Of a stretch of 64,000 nt of DNA, positions 31,983 to 44,049 are shown piece by piece. Position numbers and translations under genes: made by a program. This stretch comes from Hetaerina americana (taxonomy: Eukaryota; Arthropoda; Insecta; Odonata; Calopterygidae), in assembly GCA_022747635.1 (NCBI GenBank), contig JAKTNV010000012.1, forward strand, positions 1,253,001 through 1,317,000, in the 5' to 3' direction. Below the pieces are notes generated by a model. It was not told where the DNA came from, ran no database searches, and saw only the letters and a list, made by a program, of their open reading frames with translations. Each line of letters starts with the position of its first letter. Position 1 is the stretch's first letter.

Positions 31983-33284
31983 CGAGGTCTGTTCAAAAAG
32001 TATCGTGAATTTTGAATTCCCGCGAGTTACGTTTATTTGATTTTCGATTATTTTGTGGCGTTATGTTGGTATTTATTTCTCTCACTTATGTCGAAAAGGT
32101 CGGCCATTTTGAATGTTCAGTTAATTGTTGACAGCTGTTTTGCAAGGATGTGTTTTGGCTTATCTTCGATTTTTGCCTGTTCCAAAAAATAAATCAAAGA
32201 GTCTTTATCAAATTTTGTGTGAAAAGGAAATTAAGTGAGCGGACGCATTCCGAATGTTGACTGTGGCATATGGAGAAGCTACCTTGGACCAAAGCAATGT
32301 TTATCGGTGGTATAAAATGTTCTCTGAGGGCCGAGGAGATGTGAACAACGAAGAGCCTGCCGGACGCCCGAGTACGTCAACAACAGACAAAAACATTGAT
32401 GAAGTGAAGAAAATAGTATTGGCCAATCGTCAGAGAAGTTGCTGAAGACCTAAACTTATCGATTGGCTCGTGCCATTCGATTTTTACCGATGATTTGGCC
32501 ATGACACGGGTCGCCGCGAAATTCGTACCAAAATTGCTCAATTTCGACCGAAAACAGCAAAGCATTAACATTGCTAAGGTGGTGTTCGACTCTGTCCGCG
32601 ACGACCAACATTTGCTCCAGAGGGTCATAACTGGTGAGGAATCATAGGTTTATGGTTATGACGTGTAAACTAAATCTCAATCATCCCAATGGAAGCTGCA
32701 ACACGAGTCAAGATCGAAAAAAGCGCGCCAAGTTTGGTCGAATGTGAAAGTTTTGCTTACAGTTTTCTTCGATTGCAGGGGCGTGTTGCATCATGAGTTA
32801 TTGCCACAGGGTAAACGGTAAATAAGTATAAATATTACCCGCAAGTAATGCGCAATTTGCGTGAAGCAATCCGCCACAAACGCCCGGATTTGAAGAACAA
32901 AACTTGACTTTTGCAACATGAAAACACCCCAGCACACACATCGTTAATTGTGCGCAAATATTTGGCCAAAAATAACGCACTTATGATGCTGAAGCCACCG
33001 TATTCCCCAGATCTGATCCCCAGTGACTTTTTCTTGTTCCCGAAACTGAAGAGGCCCATGAAAGGACGACGCTACGCTACAGTAGACGAGATAAAAACTG
33101 CATCGAAACTGGAAAAGATCACAAAAATGAATTTTTGAAGTGCTTCGAGGATTGGAAAAAACGTTGGCACAAGTGTATAATATCTATGGGGGATTACTTT
33201 GAAGGGGAAAAAATAGATATTCATGAATAAATAAATAACTTTTGAAAAAACACAAAAGTCGTGATACTTTTTGAACAGACCTCG
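31983..33284 (+). mobile_element. Decayed full-length mariner element, 1302 bp
   Basis: TA duplications (31981-31982 and 33285-33286) flank inverted repeats beginning CGAGGTCTGTTCAAAAAGTA, well matched at both ends. The termini are better preserved than the coding region. The repeats differ from both other mariner types in the window, so this is a third family. Confidence 0.92.
32254..33138 (+). pseudogene. Mariner transposase pseudogene
   Basis: Pieces of transposase follow each other in different frames: an HTH-GRPST region (32254-32445), a TVFFDCRGVLHHELLPQG block near 32765, and a C-terminal block (32911-33138) with HENTPAHTS and SPDLIPSDFFLFPKL. At least two frameshifts and several in-frame stops separate them. 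The second catalytic Asp is Glu (HEN instead of HDN). The copy cannot make an active enzyme. Confidence 0.9.
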
Positions 33285-33419
33285 TAAAGAGGAAAGACAG
33301 AAACAAATGAGGATGCACTTTGAGAAGTGAATAAAGAGAGAAGCTTATGGAGGACAGTTGGAAGGCGAAAAGAGAAACTGATTTGGCACATTGAGCAAAA
33401 GTAGTTTACTGAGGATCAT

Positions 33420-33864
33420 AATTAGATTAAATTAACAGATTTAATGAAGACTTTTTGAATGGTCGGGTACAAAGAGTAATTGTAGATGGTGTTAGCTCTA
33501 ATGCAGTGGAAGACACTTCAGGTATTCCACAAAGAAATGATATCGGACCTCTTTTATTCCTACTTTATGTTAACTTCATTACCTCAGTAGTTAATAGTAA
33601 GATACGTTTATTTGCTGACGATGCAGTAGCCCACAAAGATATTATTGAACCTGAGGGTAAAGCAGCTTGAGAAGATTATCTAAAGGCTCTACAATGCCAT
33701 TGCGACACCCAGGATTTAGGATTACATCTTAAAAAGTGCACTGCGATGAATTTTGTGGAAAAAGATCAATTCCCTGCAGAACGCCTACTGTATCAGAAAT
33801 ACCAAAAGAGAAAATGTGGACTCGATTAAATACTTGGGCAATACCCTCACTCACAATTAATCTT
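33420..33864 (+). mobile_element. LINE RT relic with FADD box
   Basis: The frame from 33455 contains GVSSNAVEDTSGIPQRNDIG, PLLFLLYVNFI and RLFADDAVAHKDI, the RT catalytic region; after a stop, HLKKCTAMNF continues. A SINE2 copy replaces the following sequence. Confidence 0.75.
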
Positions 33865-34174
33865 GGAGATCGGCATTGTGTGGTGGCTGACGTACAGGCT
33901 TCCCACACTCAGGGCCCGCGTTCGAATCTCGGAGGAGGCAGATTTTTTCATTAGCATCCCGATCCCTATTTGAGGTGCTTTGTTGAGAGCACTGTGAGTT
34001 GGTACGACGTCCGTCGAAAGGGACGATAAACTGCAGACCCCTTGGCGACTTTGGACAAGAGTAGGCTAATGCCGATACTGGGTTTCTCTCCACCCTTCAT
34101 CCTTGCTTGCCCACCCCTAATGGCACAAATGACCTTAGCTCTCGGTCGCTTCCCCTAAAACTACTGCTACTACG
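33865..34174 (+). repeat. SINE2, copy 3
   Basis: The B box is GGTTCGAATCT-like (reads CGTTCGAATCTCGG), then TATTTGAGGTGCTTTGT, CGTCCGTCGAAAGGGACG, GGTTTCTCTCCACCCTTCAT and an (ACT)n tail. It interrupts a LINE RT relic. I see no clear target duplication. Confidence 0.85.
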
Positions 34175-34189
34175 TAAGAGCAGAATAAA

Positions 34190-35290
34190 TTTAAATTTTC
34201 CTCCAGATATTTGCATAGCATTTTAGATTTGAAAATGTGTACGGCTTTGTGCATGATGTTTTTGCCATGACATTTTTAAATTTCTCTGTGAACGTATTCT
34301 TAAGAACTACGTCATTAATTCTTAAAGTCATTAAATTGAAACTAATCTTAAAATCTGACTTGAACCTTCTTTGCTTTATTAACTTCTCCGCTGTACCATA
34401 CCGGTTTTCTACTGTCGCCTTTAAACTTAAAACGAACCTGCGAGTCCTTCCTTCCTTCGCGAACAATAGTAAGGAAAGACTTCCAAGAGTTCTTTGTATC
34501 GATTGTCTGGGTTTTACTATGAATTCTTGAAATTCGTTTTTTAAATGCTTTCGAAGTCCGTTGAAATGTTCTCTATTGACTAAGTACCACCTTGCGCTTT
34601 CCTTGATTACAGTCACGAAATTAGCTTTTATCTCAAGAACAATGGATTTATGCCGCCCATTGTTTCATGTTTGTGATCACTTTGGGCGTAAACGTCTTAA
34701 AGATATAAAGAACATGAGTGCTGTGACTCCTTGCTGGGGATTTAACTACTTGTTCTAAAGAGTGGTTTATGAATATATGGAGAATTTCTTCGCATGAATC
34801 TCGGTTTTACGGAGGTTTTCCTACGCAATCCCAGTTCCAATTAATTAACGGTAGATTAATATCGCTAGCGATTATAATTATACTGTTGCTATATTTGTAC
34901 CTGAGAGTGGATATTTGGTCGTTGAGGTTATGTAAAACATCAATCTTGGAATTTTGGGGGCTTGTAAAATGAGCACGCGAATAGGCTTCCATCGTTGCAG
35001 TCCTTTCCGTTGTTTAGTCCTCTTTCATCCCATTCATTACGTTGGATACAGTGTTGTACAATTCTACATCAAGGCCTGTCCTTTCCATTGACCGATAAAC
35101 CTTTTGGGGAAACCCCACTGCTTGCTCCTTCTCCCGCGATCAAGGTGTTCGTTTTGTCTTCCTTCAAACTGTCACCCTTTGCTTTTACCAAAACATGCTC
35201 AATAGCCAATCTTTTGTTTTTTATACTACGGAAATTTAGAGCCATAATTTTAATTGGATCAATTACCTTTTGCTCGAATGTGACCTAATG
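34190..35290 (-). mobile_element. LINE endonuclease relic
   Basis: On the minus strand IKIMALNFRSIKNKRLAIEH (near 35250) starts an APE endonuclease. FTSPQNSKIDVLHNLNDQ and SNSIIIIASDINLPLINWNW (34807-34992) carry the D-x-N-x-P motif, and a linker frame (34191-34616, 141 aa) follows. Frameshifts separate the pieces. The strand is opposite to the LINE pieces on either side. Confidence 0.65.
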
Positions 35291-35345
35291 TTCACATGTT
35301 CACAAATGTTCACAATGTGATCTAATGTTCACAAATGTTCACAAA
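35288..35345. repeat. Short tandem repeat of TGTTCACAAA-type units
   Basis: ATGTTCACA recurs five times with small spacing changes, just past the 5' end of a minus-strand LINE relic. Confidence 0.75.
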
Positions 35346-35589
35346 GCCATTTCGCGAAGATACATCGGTAAGATTGACACTACTTTTTTATTCACTCACA
35401 TGACTTGTAATAAAACTATTAAATAACTTACTATGACACTCATAGCAGTCTTTTGCACGAACCTATTGCGCGACGATGGCCTACACTTTGATCTACTCTT
35501 TATCCTAAAAAAGACATACAGTACCAACCAGGAAAATTTTTATCCCTCATCATGTGGCGTTACAATGCTTCAATGTTTTCGCACCCGTG

Positions 35590-36830
35590 AATGAGTATTA
35601 AGGAAGACATTGCAATTACGCACACAAATATAATATGGGGATCCCTCCACATAGAAACAAACAAATACCCCGGACCAGAGGTCATTCCCGCTAGAATACA
35701 GCAAAATCCCGCACACGAAATTTTGTCCTTTGAATACATGTCCACATTAAATAAGTTTGTAATTTTCCACACAATTAAGTCTATCTCAACCCATCTGATA
35801 TGGACATCTAACAATTTCACAAAGTGAAGCATGAAAGTTTAATGCACTTAAACAGGCCTAGAACACATTCACCTCGATTTTGGAAGGCGTAGTTCCTTTT
35901 GACTGAAAGTTACTACCGTCACATCTCTTTTCAATATTGGAAATAAACAGGAACCCAGTGATTACCGATTAGTTTCTTTAGCCTCGCTCTCCGGCTAAAT
36001 CCTAGAAAATATCTTCGTTAGCAACGTCATGGCATTTCTCGACACGCAAAACCTTATATTCAGTAAACAACAGGGATTCAGAAAGGAGAGATCATGGGAA
36101 AAACAGCTGGGACATTTTAAGCGCGATATCCTGCAATCGGGATAAAGGGACCGACAAATAGTTTCGATTTACTTGGGCTTTAAAAAGACCGTTGACTAAG
36201 TCCCACAAGCCAAACTGATAAAAAAGTTGCGTGTGTACAGAATAAATGATAATGTTATGACAGGTGGCTGGTATGACTGGTGGTTATGGTGGACTTCCTT
36301 GATAACCGCAAGCAATAGGCAGTGATGGGTGGTTCAAGGTCTAATTATGTGTAAGTAACATCCGATGTCCAATGGGGTGCATCATCAGCCCTTTACTTTT
36401 TATTATTTACATACATAGTTTCACTCAGAAGTGAAACTCATCATGAGACTGTTTGCCGAAGACACTCCTATCGACGGCAATAGCGAACGAAACAGATCGT
36501 CACTAAATATTAACTTAAACGACATTCCAAATTATCATTGAAAATGGCGTTTGGATTTAAATCCTAAAAAATGCATGGTTACGCACTACCTAAAATTATA
36601 AACAAAACACGAGCAGACGTGACCAAAATCGGTTGTTAGACGTATCGGTACGTTAAGATAACTAAGGACACGTCCAGGGGAAAGTGCATTCCGGAAATTA
36701 GTGAAATAAATAAAAAGCTAGGATGGATAAAAGCTAGGAATGTCATGAAAAGGTAGAGGGGCTCAGTTATTTTACGTTCGTTTGGCTCCACCTAGAGTAC
36801 GCTGCGGGTGTATAGGATCCTCACGAGGTA
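35590..36830 (+). mobile_element. LINE RT relic
   Basis: In order: NKYPGPEVIPARIQQNPAHE (near 35670), GNKQEPSDYRLVSLASLSG (near 35950), LDTQNLIFSKQQGFRKERS, then VKLIMRLFAEDTPIDGN near 36430, where the catalytic box reads FAED instead of FADD. NPKKCMVTHYLK follows. Many stops show it is dead. The same family appears at 47640. Confidence 0.75.
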
Positions 36831-36849
36831 GACCTAGTTTTGGAACTAC

Positions 36850-36905
36850 ATACGTACATCTACATAATACCCCACAAGCCGCCAGAAGGACGTGTTTGGT
36901 CACCA
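36850..36905 (-). repeat. LINE 3'-end fragment, GTAGAT-type
   Basis: The minus strand reads GGCGGCTTGTGGGGTATTAT then GTAGATG, the same terminal motif as at 54793-54880 and 43915-43984. Confidence 0.6.
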
Positions 36906-37639
36906 CTCGGGGACGAGATGGAGTGCAACTTGGGGCAGCTAGGTTTGTGAAAAGTGGTGAACAGCGTAGCATTGACCGCTTTCAGGACTCGACTGCAATT
37001 TAGTTCACACCGCACTATCATCTCACTGAAGATAACCGTCAGATGACCGAAATACAAATATTTGAGCGTCTCTTCAGATAGATCCTAGCTACAATCCCGT
37101 GGAAACTCAACGGAGGATAATATAACACATGTCACGACACTATTGGAGGGAGAAGGATGGGAACCACTAGTTGACAGTAGGTTTGAAATAAAGGTTAATA
37201 TTACTGCGTACATTTGAGGCCGGTCATTTACCCGAGGATGTTGATGATATTACCGGCCCCGACTTACTCTGGTAGATAAAATCATGTACGTAAAATTAGG
37301 AAGTTAGACAGTAGAACGGATAGGTCTAAAATGTCGTTTTCCCCCGTACAATTAGAGATCAGAATAGATATCATCACTGGAGGGGAGTGGATAATAAGGA
37401 TTGGTAGTGCCGATATTATGTCGATATCCTGCATGTATTTTAAATGGACCCATTCTCATAACATTTTTCCCGTATGATTTGAATTTACGCTTTTATTGAA
37501 TAATCCTGTTATTGAATATTTTTGCCCATAATTGGCCCCTGTCGCGTGAATAACTTTGTTGGAATGCATGATCGGACACTAGTGTAATCATTTTGCATTC
37601 ATGGCTGGTGTCCTCACACCCCCCACCACACACCCTTGC

Positions 37640-38070
37640 TTTTGCGGTGCATCTACTACGTAGATGTATATACTCGGAGGTCTTCGGATGAGCGCTACGG
37701 ATCACGTAAAATACTTGGGTGTCACCATCGCAACGAACCTTAAATGGGAAAGCACAATAGTACTCGCACTCTCTGTGGAAAGGCCCTATAGAAGCTGGCA
37801 TTTGTCAAGCGTATATTTGGAAAATGTATCGATGAAAAGGTTTCGACGAAATGCTATTTTTCTTTGGTGAAACCCCTTCCCTTCCAGAGTAAGCGGTAAG
37901 CACATGGGATCCATCTCAAATAACACTACCTACAGAATAGAGCAAGGCACGCCAGATTCGTGAAAATTCGTGCGAAAGGACGCAAAGCGTCACACATTTA
38001 CTGCAAGATCTTGGATGGGAACCTTTAGATATACGTGGACTTAGAGCAAGGTTAAACCTATTTCAAAGGT
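37640..38070 (+). mobile_element. LINE C-terminal relic
   Basis: YILGGLRMSATDHVKYLGVT followed by IATNLKWES is the post-RT block of this LINE family (compare VKYLGVTIASDLTWVKH at 49500). Further on, after frame changes, SVTHLLQDLGWEPLDIRGLR and ARLNLFQRYQ form the end of the protein. Confidence 0.7.
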
Positions 38071-38391
38071 ACCAGTAGTGTGGTTTTCCTTTGACATGAA
38101 GGAAATAATTCAACCCCCCAAATTACATAGGCGGGACGGACTGTCGTAACGAAATAAGAGAAATAGGCTGTCGAGCGGATGGATTCAAGCATTTCCCGCG
38201 CACCGGCGAAAATAGTTGGGATCATGGAAGTTGCCCTCAACCCTGTATGGCGCCCTTAATGGCCGGCGCCCTAACGCCCCGCGTGACGCCTAACGACACC
38301 CTAACGCCTCGGCTGCCGTGTCAATAAATTTGTATATACGATGCATTTGCGAATTTCCCGTCCCGAATGAGTAGAATGCTTACTGGTAATA

Positions 38392-39723
38392 CTACATTGA
38401 TCAAAAAGTTCCCGGAATAACCACCGTGTGGCGCTCCCATCGTTCCGATTTGAGTTCTGTTTTTTTTGTTAAATTGGTACATCTGTTGTTGATATTCCCT
38501 TTAAATCTTAGTGTCATAACTTGACATTTGCAAAAGTTATGTAGCCAAGAGTACATCTATCTCTGTGTGTGTTGGCGATTTTTTACAATTTCAGAAATGG
38601 ATTTAAATTTGCAACAACGAACTTGTATTAAATTTTGCGTAAAAAACGGATTTAGTGGCGCACGGACGTTGGAAATGTTGGAAAAGTGTTTCGGCAACGA
38701 TTCTCTAAAAAAAACGGTCGTTTACCAGTGGCACGAGCGGTTCAGAAGTGGTCGTGAGTCAATCGAAGATGATGAACGCAGTGGCAGACCATCGACATCG
38801 AAAGTCGGTGAAAAAATTGATAAAGTAAAAGAAATGTTGGTCAATAACCGCAAATTAACCATCAGAGAAATAGCGGAGGACTTGAACATTGCCTATGGAT
38901 CCGCCCAAGACATTCTGGTTAATGATTTGGGTTTCCGTCGTGTAGCAGCAAAGTTGGTGCCAAAAGACCTCAATTTCATGCAAAAAAGAGACCGTGTTGA
39001 CGTCGCAAAAGACATGATTTGCGAGGCTGAATCCGATCCCACATTCATCAAAAGGATCATTACTGGAGACGAGACGTGGGTTTATGAGTACGACACGCAA
39101 TCCAGACATCAGGCAAGTGAATGGCGTTCACCAAATGAGCCGAGACCAAAAAAACCACGTCGTTTTCAGTCAAAAAAGAAGGCAATGCTGACGGTTTTCA
39201 TGGATTACAACGGTGTAGTGCATCATGAATTTTTGCCAGAAGGCCAGACAGTAAACAAAGAGTATTATTTGGGCGTTATGAGACGTTTGCGTGAAGCAAT
39301 TCGCCGAAAGAGACCAGAAATGTGGGCAGAAAACTCGTGGATTTTGCACCATGATAACGCACCGTCGCACAGTGCTATCATTATTCGTAATTTTTTGACG
39401 AAAAATGCAACAAATACCATCCAACAGCCACCGAATTCACCTGATTTGGCTCCCTGTGACTTCTTTCTGTTCAATCGAGTTAAAAAACCATTACGGGGAA
39501 CGCGTTTTAGCAGCCGAGAGGAAGTAATGGAAAAATCGCAGGAAGCACTGATGGACATACCGAAAACCGAATATAAAAAATGTTTCGAGGATTGGATCAA
39601 GCGCTGGCATAAGTGTGTTGCAGTCGATGGGGATTACTTTGAAGGGGACAATATAGATTTAGATGAATAAACTTGTATTTTTAATTTTCTGAATAAATTC
39701 CGGGAAATTTTTGATCAAGGTAG
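38392..39723 (+). mobile_element. Full-length mariner element A, 1332 bp
   Basis: TA duplications (38390-38391 and 39724-39725) flank terminal inverted repeats of about 27 bp with a few mismatches. The left end begins CTACATTGATCAAAAAG and the right end, reverse-complemented, begins CTACCTTGATCAAAAAT. It carries one uninterrupted transposase frame. An identical-length copy lies inverted at 52459. Confidence 0.96.
38597..39670 (+). CDS. Mariner transposase, apparently intact, DD34D (357 aa)
   Basis: This enzyme cuts and pastes the surrounding element at TA sites. I start at MDLNLQQRTCIKF because mariner proteins are about 345-360 residues long; an upstream in-frame Met at 38528 would add 23 residues of 5' leader that look non-homologous. 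Order: HTH 1 (about 1-60), the SGRPST linker, HTH 2 (KLTIREIAEDLNIAYGSAQDI), then the catalytic core. The aspartates sit in TGDETW, HHDNAPSH and SPDLAPCDFFLF, with 34 residues between the second and third, which is the mariner DD34D signature. The stop codon overlaps an AATAAA at 39666-39671. There is no frameshift or stop, so it may be functional. Confidence 0.95.
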   Translation: MDLNLQQRTCIKFCVKNGFSGARTLEMLEKCFGNDSLKKTVVYQWHERFRSGRESIEDDERSGRPSTSKVGEKIDKVKEMLVNNRKLTIREIAEDLNIAYGSAQDILVNDLGFRRVAAKLVPKDLNFMQKRDRVDVAKDMICEAESDPTFIKRIITGDETWVYEYDTQSRHQASEWRSPNEPRPKKPRRFQSKKKAMLTVFMDYNGVVHHEFLPEGQTVNKEYYLGVMRRLREAIRRKRPEMWAENSWILHHDNAPSHSAIIIRNFLTKNATNTIQQPPNSPDLAPCDFFLFNRVKKPLRGTRFSSREEVMEKSQEALMDIPKTEYKKCFEDWIKRWHKCVAVDGDYFEGDNIDLDE

Positions 39724-39829
39724 TATGTAACTGCGTCGCATGTGAGCCCGCCCATTTTTAATGGGTTCTCTTATTTGTCTTGTTAATGTAATGTGATAGT
39801 TGCTAACAGTAATAATAATGTGTGTAACG

Positions 39830-40005
39830 GATATTGAATGCATGGTGTGTTTCGTCGCCTCCTTCCAAGAGCCCTTTTCGTGGATCACGAGGAATCACTC
39901 GTTTTTTGAAGATATGGAGTGGGTCCAGTGTAGCTGGTGACCTAACACCCCCTGCGACACATCCTTGTGACGACCTGCGGGGTTGTGTACGGATGTAGAT
40001 CCAGG
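39830..40005 (+). repeat. LINE 3'-UTR fragment
   Basis: GCTGGTGACCTAACACCCCC, then TGCGACACATCCTTGTGACG and GGATGTAGATCC match the shared 3' end also seen at 43915, 54793 and 58411. Confidence 0.55.
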
Positions 40006-40009
40006 CATA

Positions 40010-41439
40010 CGGCGTCACTGCGCACGAGCTTCTTTTTGAAGGACAGAATTTCATGGAAGACCACGCAGACATTGCAATCTGTATTTGAACACATTATTAT
40101 GTCCAGAAAACTCCAAGCCCACTCGTCGGAGTTGCATACATTTTTCAACGAGCTGATCATGACAAGTCCTTTTAGAGGCGAACGATTTAGTGCCCTCCTC
40201 CCGTGCTCTTGTCAGCGCTAAAGTTGCAATTCGGATAGAGATCCCCTCAAGCAGTAATTTATAGGCCACCCATTATTTTACGTAAACGGCATGACTATGA
40301 ATGCTTTGTATTAAAAAATTAGTTATGTTGGACATCATGTGACAATGCATCGATTTTAGAGTTAGTTCATTTAGATTTTAGCATGAATGGAGTTCGGGGT
40401 GAACAAATATGACACAATCTACCAGGACAAAAATGATGATTTCTGGTAGACGAGGAAAACATGTGTTTTTTAAAGTACACTCGTACAGGTATGTTGTACC
40501 GTCATTCTGCCAGCAAAATGACTCATGACAATCTGAGCATAATGCTTACGTATATCAAGATCCGAAATGACTCATGACAATCTGAGCATAATGCTGACGT
40601 ATATCAAGATCCGCAGGTGAAATTATTGGTGGAAGCTGTTAGCCCAGCATAGAGCATTCTCCGGCGTAGGCATTCTGAGCTGTTGAACTGGAATATTGTC
40701 CCCTCAGTGATATGTAAAATGGGCAAAGCCGGTTGCTATTCCCTTTAACCAGCGGGAATTCATTTGGCCTTCAAGCAGTTGTTCCCATGGGGCGAGGAGG
40801 AATGGGGAGGTGGGCTCCTGGTGTAGACTGAATCATTAAAATTTGTCGAGGGAGAAATAATGTACCCAATAAATGTTAAATGAGGAAAATTTGTTTTTTT
40901 TTATGTGAATTGTTTGAATGGTAATATTTTTCTCATTTCATATCAGTGAAACTGCATTGATAGTTGTTACAAAGTCGTGGTTACAGAATAAAACCACATG
41001 CAAAATTAACAAATTCATGACAATTCACCCCCCCCCCAGAGGCGTACATGTTCATGCAAAACCATTTTAACTTACACCCATGCAAATATATATACCAGTA
41101 ACTAACATGTACATGCACCTACGAGTACACCTAATGTCTACGCAGTGTTTAATCTTATCCTGACTTGTAAATAGAATCTCTTTACTATTTCTATAATGAC
41201 TTTGGTTTCTTACTAATATTATTACTGATTGCCCGGAGAACGAACGAGTATTTGTATCTATCTGTACTGGAGTCTTTCTCCCTTTGTGGTCTGATCTACC
41301 TAAGTAGTGTGGGGCCATAATAACTCCTTTAGTGTCATTGCTAAACTACTTTGTTCTGAACCTTGCTAAAAGTTTGTCTCGCATGTTCTCTTCACATCTC
41401 AAGTGGCCCTCATCCTAATTACTCTTAAAGGCCTGTCAC
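40010..41439. other. No gene recognised
   Basis: It contains only the 49-bp tandem duplication and a short C run near 41030. Confidence 0.5.
40516..40613. repeat. 49-bp tandem duplication
   Basis: Two units beginning AAATGACTCATGACAATCTG and ending AAGATCCG lie head to tail (40516-40564 and 40565-40613) with one mismatch. The surrounding DNA is otherwise unassigned. Confidence 0.92.
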
Positions 41440-41830
41440 ATTCGTCTTCTTATCGCAACAATTTTTGACGATTTTCTCTGACTGGACGACTTTTCTGACG
41501 TGGATTTTCTCCGAACTTTATCTAATTTTGATCGACGATTTCTCCAAGGATCCCAATTATTTGCGGCGTATTCCAAATGTGGCCCAAATAAAGGAAAATA
41601 GTACACTCTTTAACTTTCCCATTACATTTTCCCACCACCCGTCCGATGAAGCCGAGTTCCTTTAAAGCGGATCCGCATACTCTCCTGATATGTGCTCCCC
41701 ATGAGAAGGCTTTGGTATATGGACGACCCCCAAATTTGTAACTTGATCTGTCGGAGTTAACACCGAAGCCACATATTTCATAATGTATGTTCTGCTCATC
41801 ACTCCTTTTGCTCCAAACCTTCAAAGCTAC
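41440..41830 (-). mobile_element. LINE C-terminal relic
   Basis: The minus strand reads KAFSWGAHIRRVCGSALKEL, then GFIGRVVGKCNGKVKECTIF, matching the post-RT block (SWGxHIRxVCGxAxxxLGFI) of CR1/Jockey-like elements. No RT core is attached. Confidence 0.7.
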
Positions 41831-43439
41831 GCGCTTGATTATGTCCAGTTACAATCCCATTCCTTGCTCCAATAGTTCTTTTAATTCGTCCACCAATAGT
41901 TGTAATGTGATAACTCAGCTTGCACAGTGCCATAATCAATGATTCAAACTTGTATCTCATGATAGTTAATTAAAACCAATAAATTTCCCTCATTTCGATC
42001 GCCTGATCTATCATTACTATTTCTACTTATAGCTGGAAAATAATGAAATTGACCGATATAATCAATGTTGCCCTTGGAAATATTATCGTATTCATCTGCT
42101 CGAGTCTCCTTGTCTCACGCCTTATCCCGTACCATTCGTTCTGAACGGCCTTTAATTTTGGCTTCTATTTTGTAATAATGATAACTCATTATTTAATTTT
42201 AATAGCATTTGGGATTGATATTCTATGCATTGCGGGCGTGCCTTGTTCAAGATTTGTTTAACCGTAAAAGCAAAGGAACGCTCCCAGTTATATTTCAGAG
42301 ACATTCCTTTAAGTTGTGACATAACAAAGCATAAGCACAATCTCGTTATCTTTGGAACCTTTGCCGTTTTTAGGCTGAGATAAATATTTTGTTCATATTG
42401 TCCTTTAATAATAGACCTTAAAAAATATTTGGAAACTAATAAAGTGGAAATTATGAAGCCTTAAAACCTAGAGCGTAATATCATCATACTCATTGCCATA
42501 ATATGGTTCCTCCGGAAATGACTTCGGAAATGAGTCATCAGACAAATTTTAACCTGAGTTCTTGGCTATAATACAGGTCAAAAATATTCCATTAAAGTTC
42601 ATATTGTCACATATTAACATAAAACTACTTTCATTTACTGTTTCAGTGTCTCCAAAGACTGAAAAAAGGTTTGATCGTATAATAAGACTGAAATACTGGC
42701 CAATCATCATAAAAACCTGAGAGGTCGAGACTCGGTCCGAAGTGGGACGCAATGACTTACTACGCGCACCATTTCTTTTGCGCACCATCGCTCGCTTGAC
42801 ACGAAGCGACTCGCTAGAAGTGTTACTGATGAAGGAATTTAATCGCGATAGCTTTTAATAAACCCAATCTTGTTCAATTACTGAGACTCCCTTTCATGAC
42901 TCAATGGGAGAAAAGTGCGCCGTGTACTTGAGTTTATCTAAAGGGAAATTGATTTACTTAAGATATCTTGGCTCTAAGTGGGAAATTATTTTCAAATGCT
43001 ATCTCGAAAATGCTGATACGGGATAAAGACACGTTATTATCCATTGATAACGAAGACGCGGAGACATCTGAAGGACGATTGCTTTGATGAGAGCGTTGTT
43101 CACTCAGCAGTGAGCCTATAAATACTGAATTTTGGCTTCGCCCTGACGGCTCCTCCTGGCCGGACCCTGGTTACGACCCCCCGCCCCGCAGCCAGGGTTC
43201 CCTCTTTTTTCATTGACCCTGCAAAAACCAAACTTGGTGCAGAATGACGGCTCGTTACTACTTGCAAAGGCTCGCCAATGCGGTCTGATCCTGCTTACCC
43301 AAGGCGACCACGTCAAACCACGTCACACGGCCATCCGCGGACCATTAATGCCATCCTCTTGGATAATGGATCAGGTGTCGACAAGGTACAAGGTAAAGAT
43401 GTGGAAGCCGATGATCACTGTAGACCATTATTGTCTTTG
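41831..43439. other. No gene recognised
   Basis: No supported exon or repeat. The GC-richer stretch at 43130-43440 may belong to the LINE piece that follows, but I cannot read it as protein. Confidence 0.45.
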
Positions 43440-43984
43440 CTGAGACTCACTGTAGGCTTTAGGGAATTTAGGCTGGGAGCCACTTGAAATACGAAGAGAA
43501 CAAGCGAAACTTAGACTTTTAGAAAGATTCAGACCAAGCGAGTTTAACGATGAAACTAAAGGAATTATAATGGCCCCACACTAACTTAGGTCAGACCACA
43601 TAGATAAAAGAAGGGAGATAGATTCCGGTACAGATAGATTCAAATACTTATTCTTTCCCAGAACAATCAGAAATCATAATAATAAACAACGAACGTTTGC
43701 TTAGAAATATTAAAAACATTTAATTTACCAGTCGGAACAAAATTAAACATAGCGAAGACATCAGGTACATTTGCAGGTGTATGTGTATGTTAGTTGGTAG
43801 TTTGAGTGTTTGCATGTGTGTGGGGTGTAAGGGTTTTTTCATGAATGTATAGTATAATTTGTTTGTGGGCTGTGAAAATTTGTGGCTTTTGCATATGGTT
43901 TTTCCTTAATTACGGGTGTTGCCCTAACACTCCCTGCCACGCGCTCTTGCGGCGGTTTGCGGGGTATGAAGTAGATGTAGATGT
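43440..43984 (+). mobile_element. LINE C-terminus with 3' UTR and GTAGAT tail
   Basis: FRLGATxxxGWEPLEIRREQ-like text runs into KLRLLERFRPSEFNDETKG and SGTDRFKYLFFPRTIRNHN, the last part of the ORF2 protein. Then come a GT-rich 3' UTR and TGCCACGCGCTCTTGCGGCG, ending in GTAGATGTAGATG. Confidence 0.65.
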
Positions 43985-44049
43985 AAAGTGAAGCAATTAC
44001 GCCTGTTATACGCTTGTTTATGCATGAAATTCTTGTGTTTGCAAAGGAT

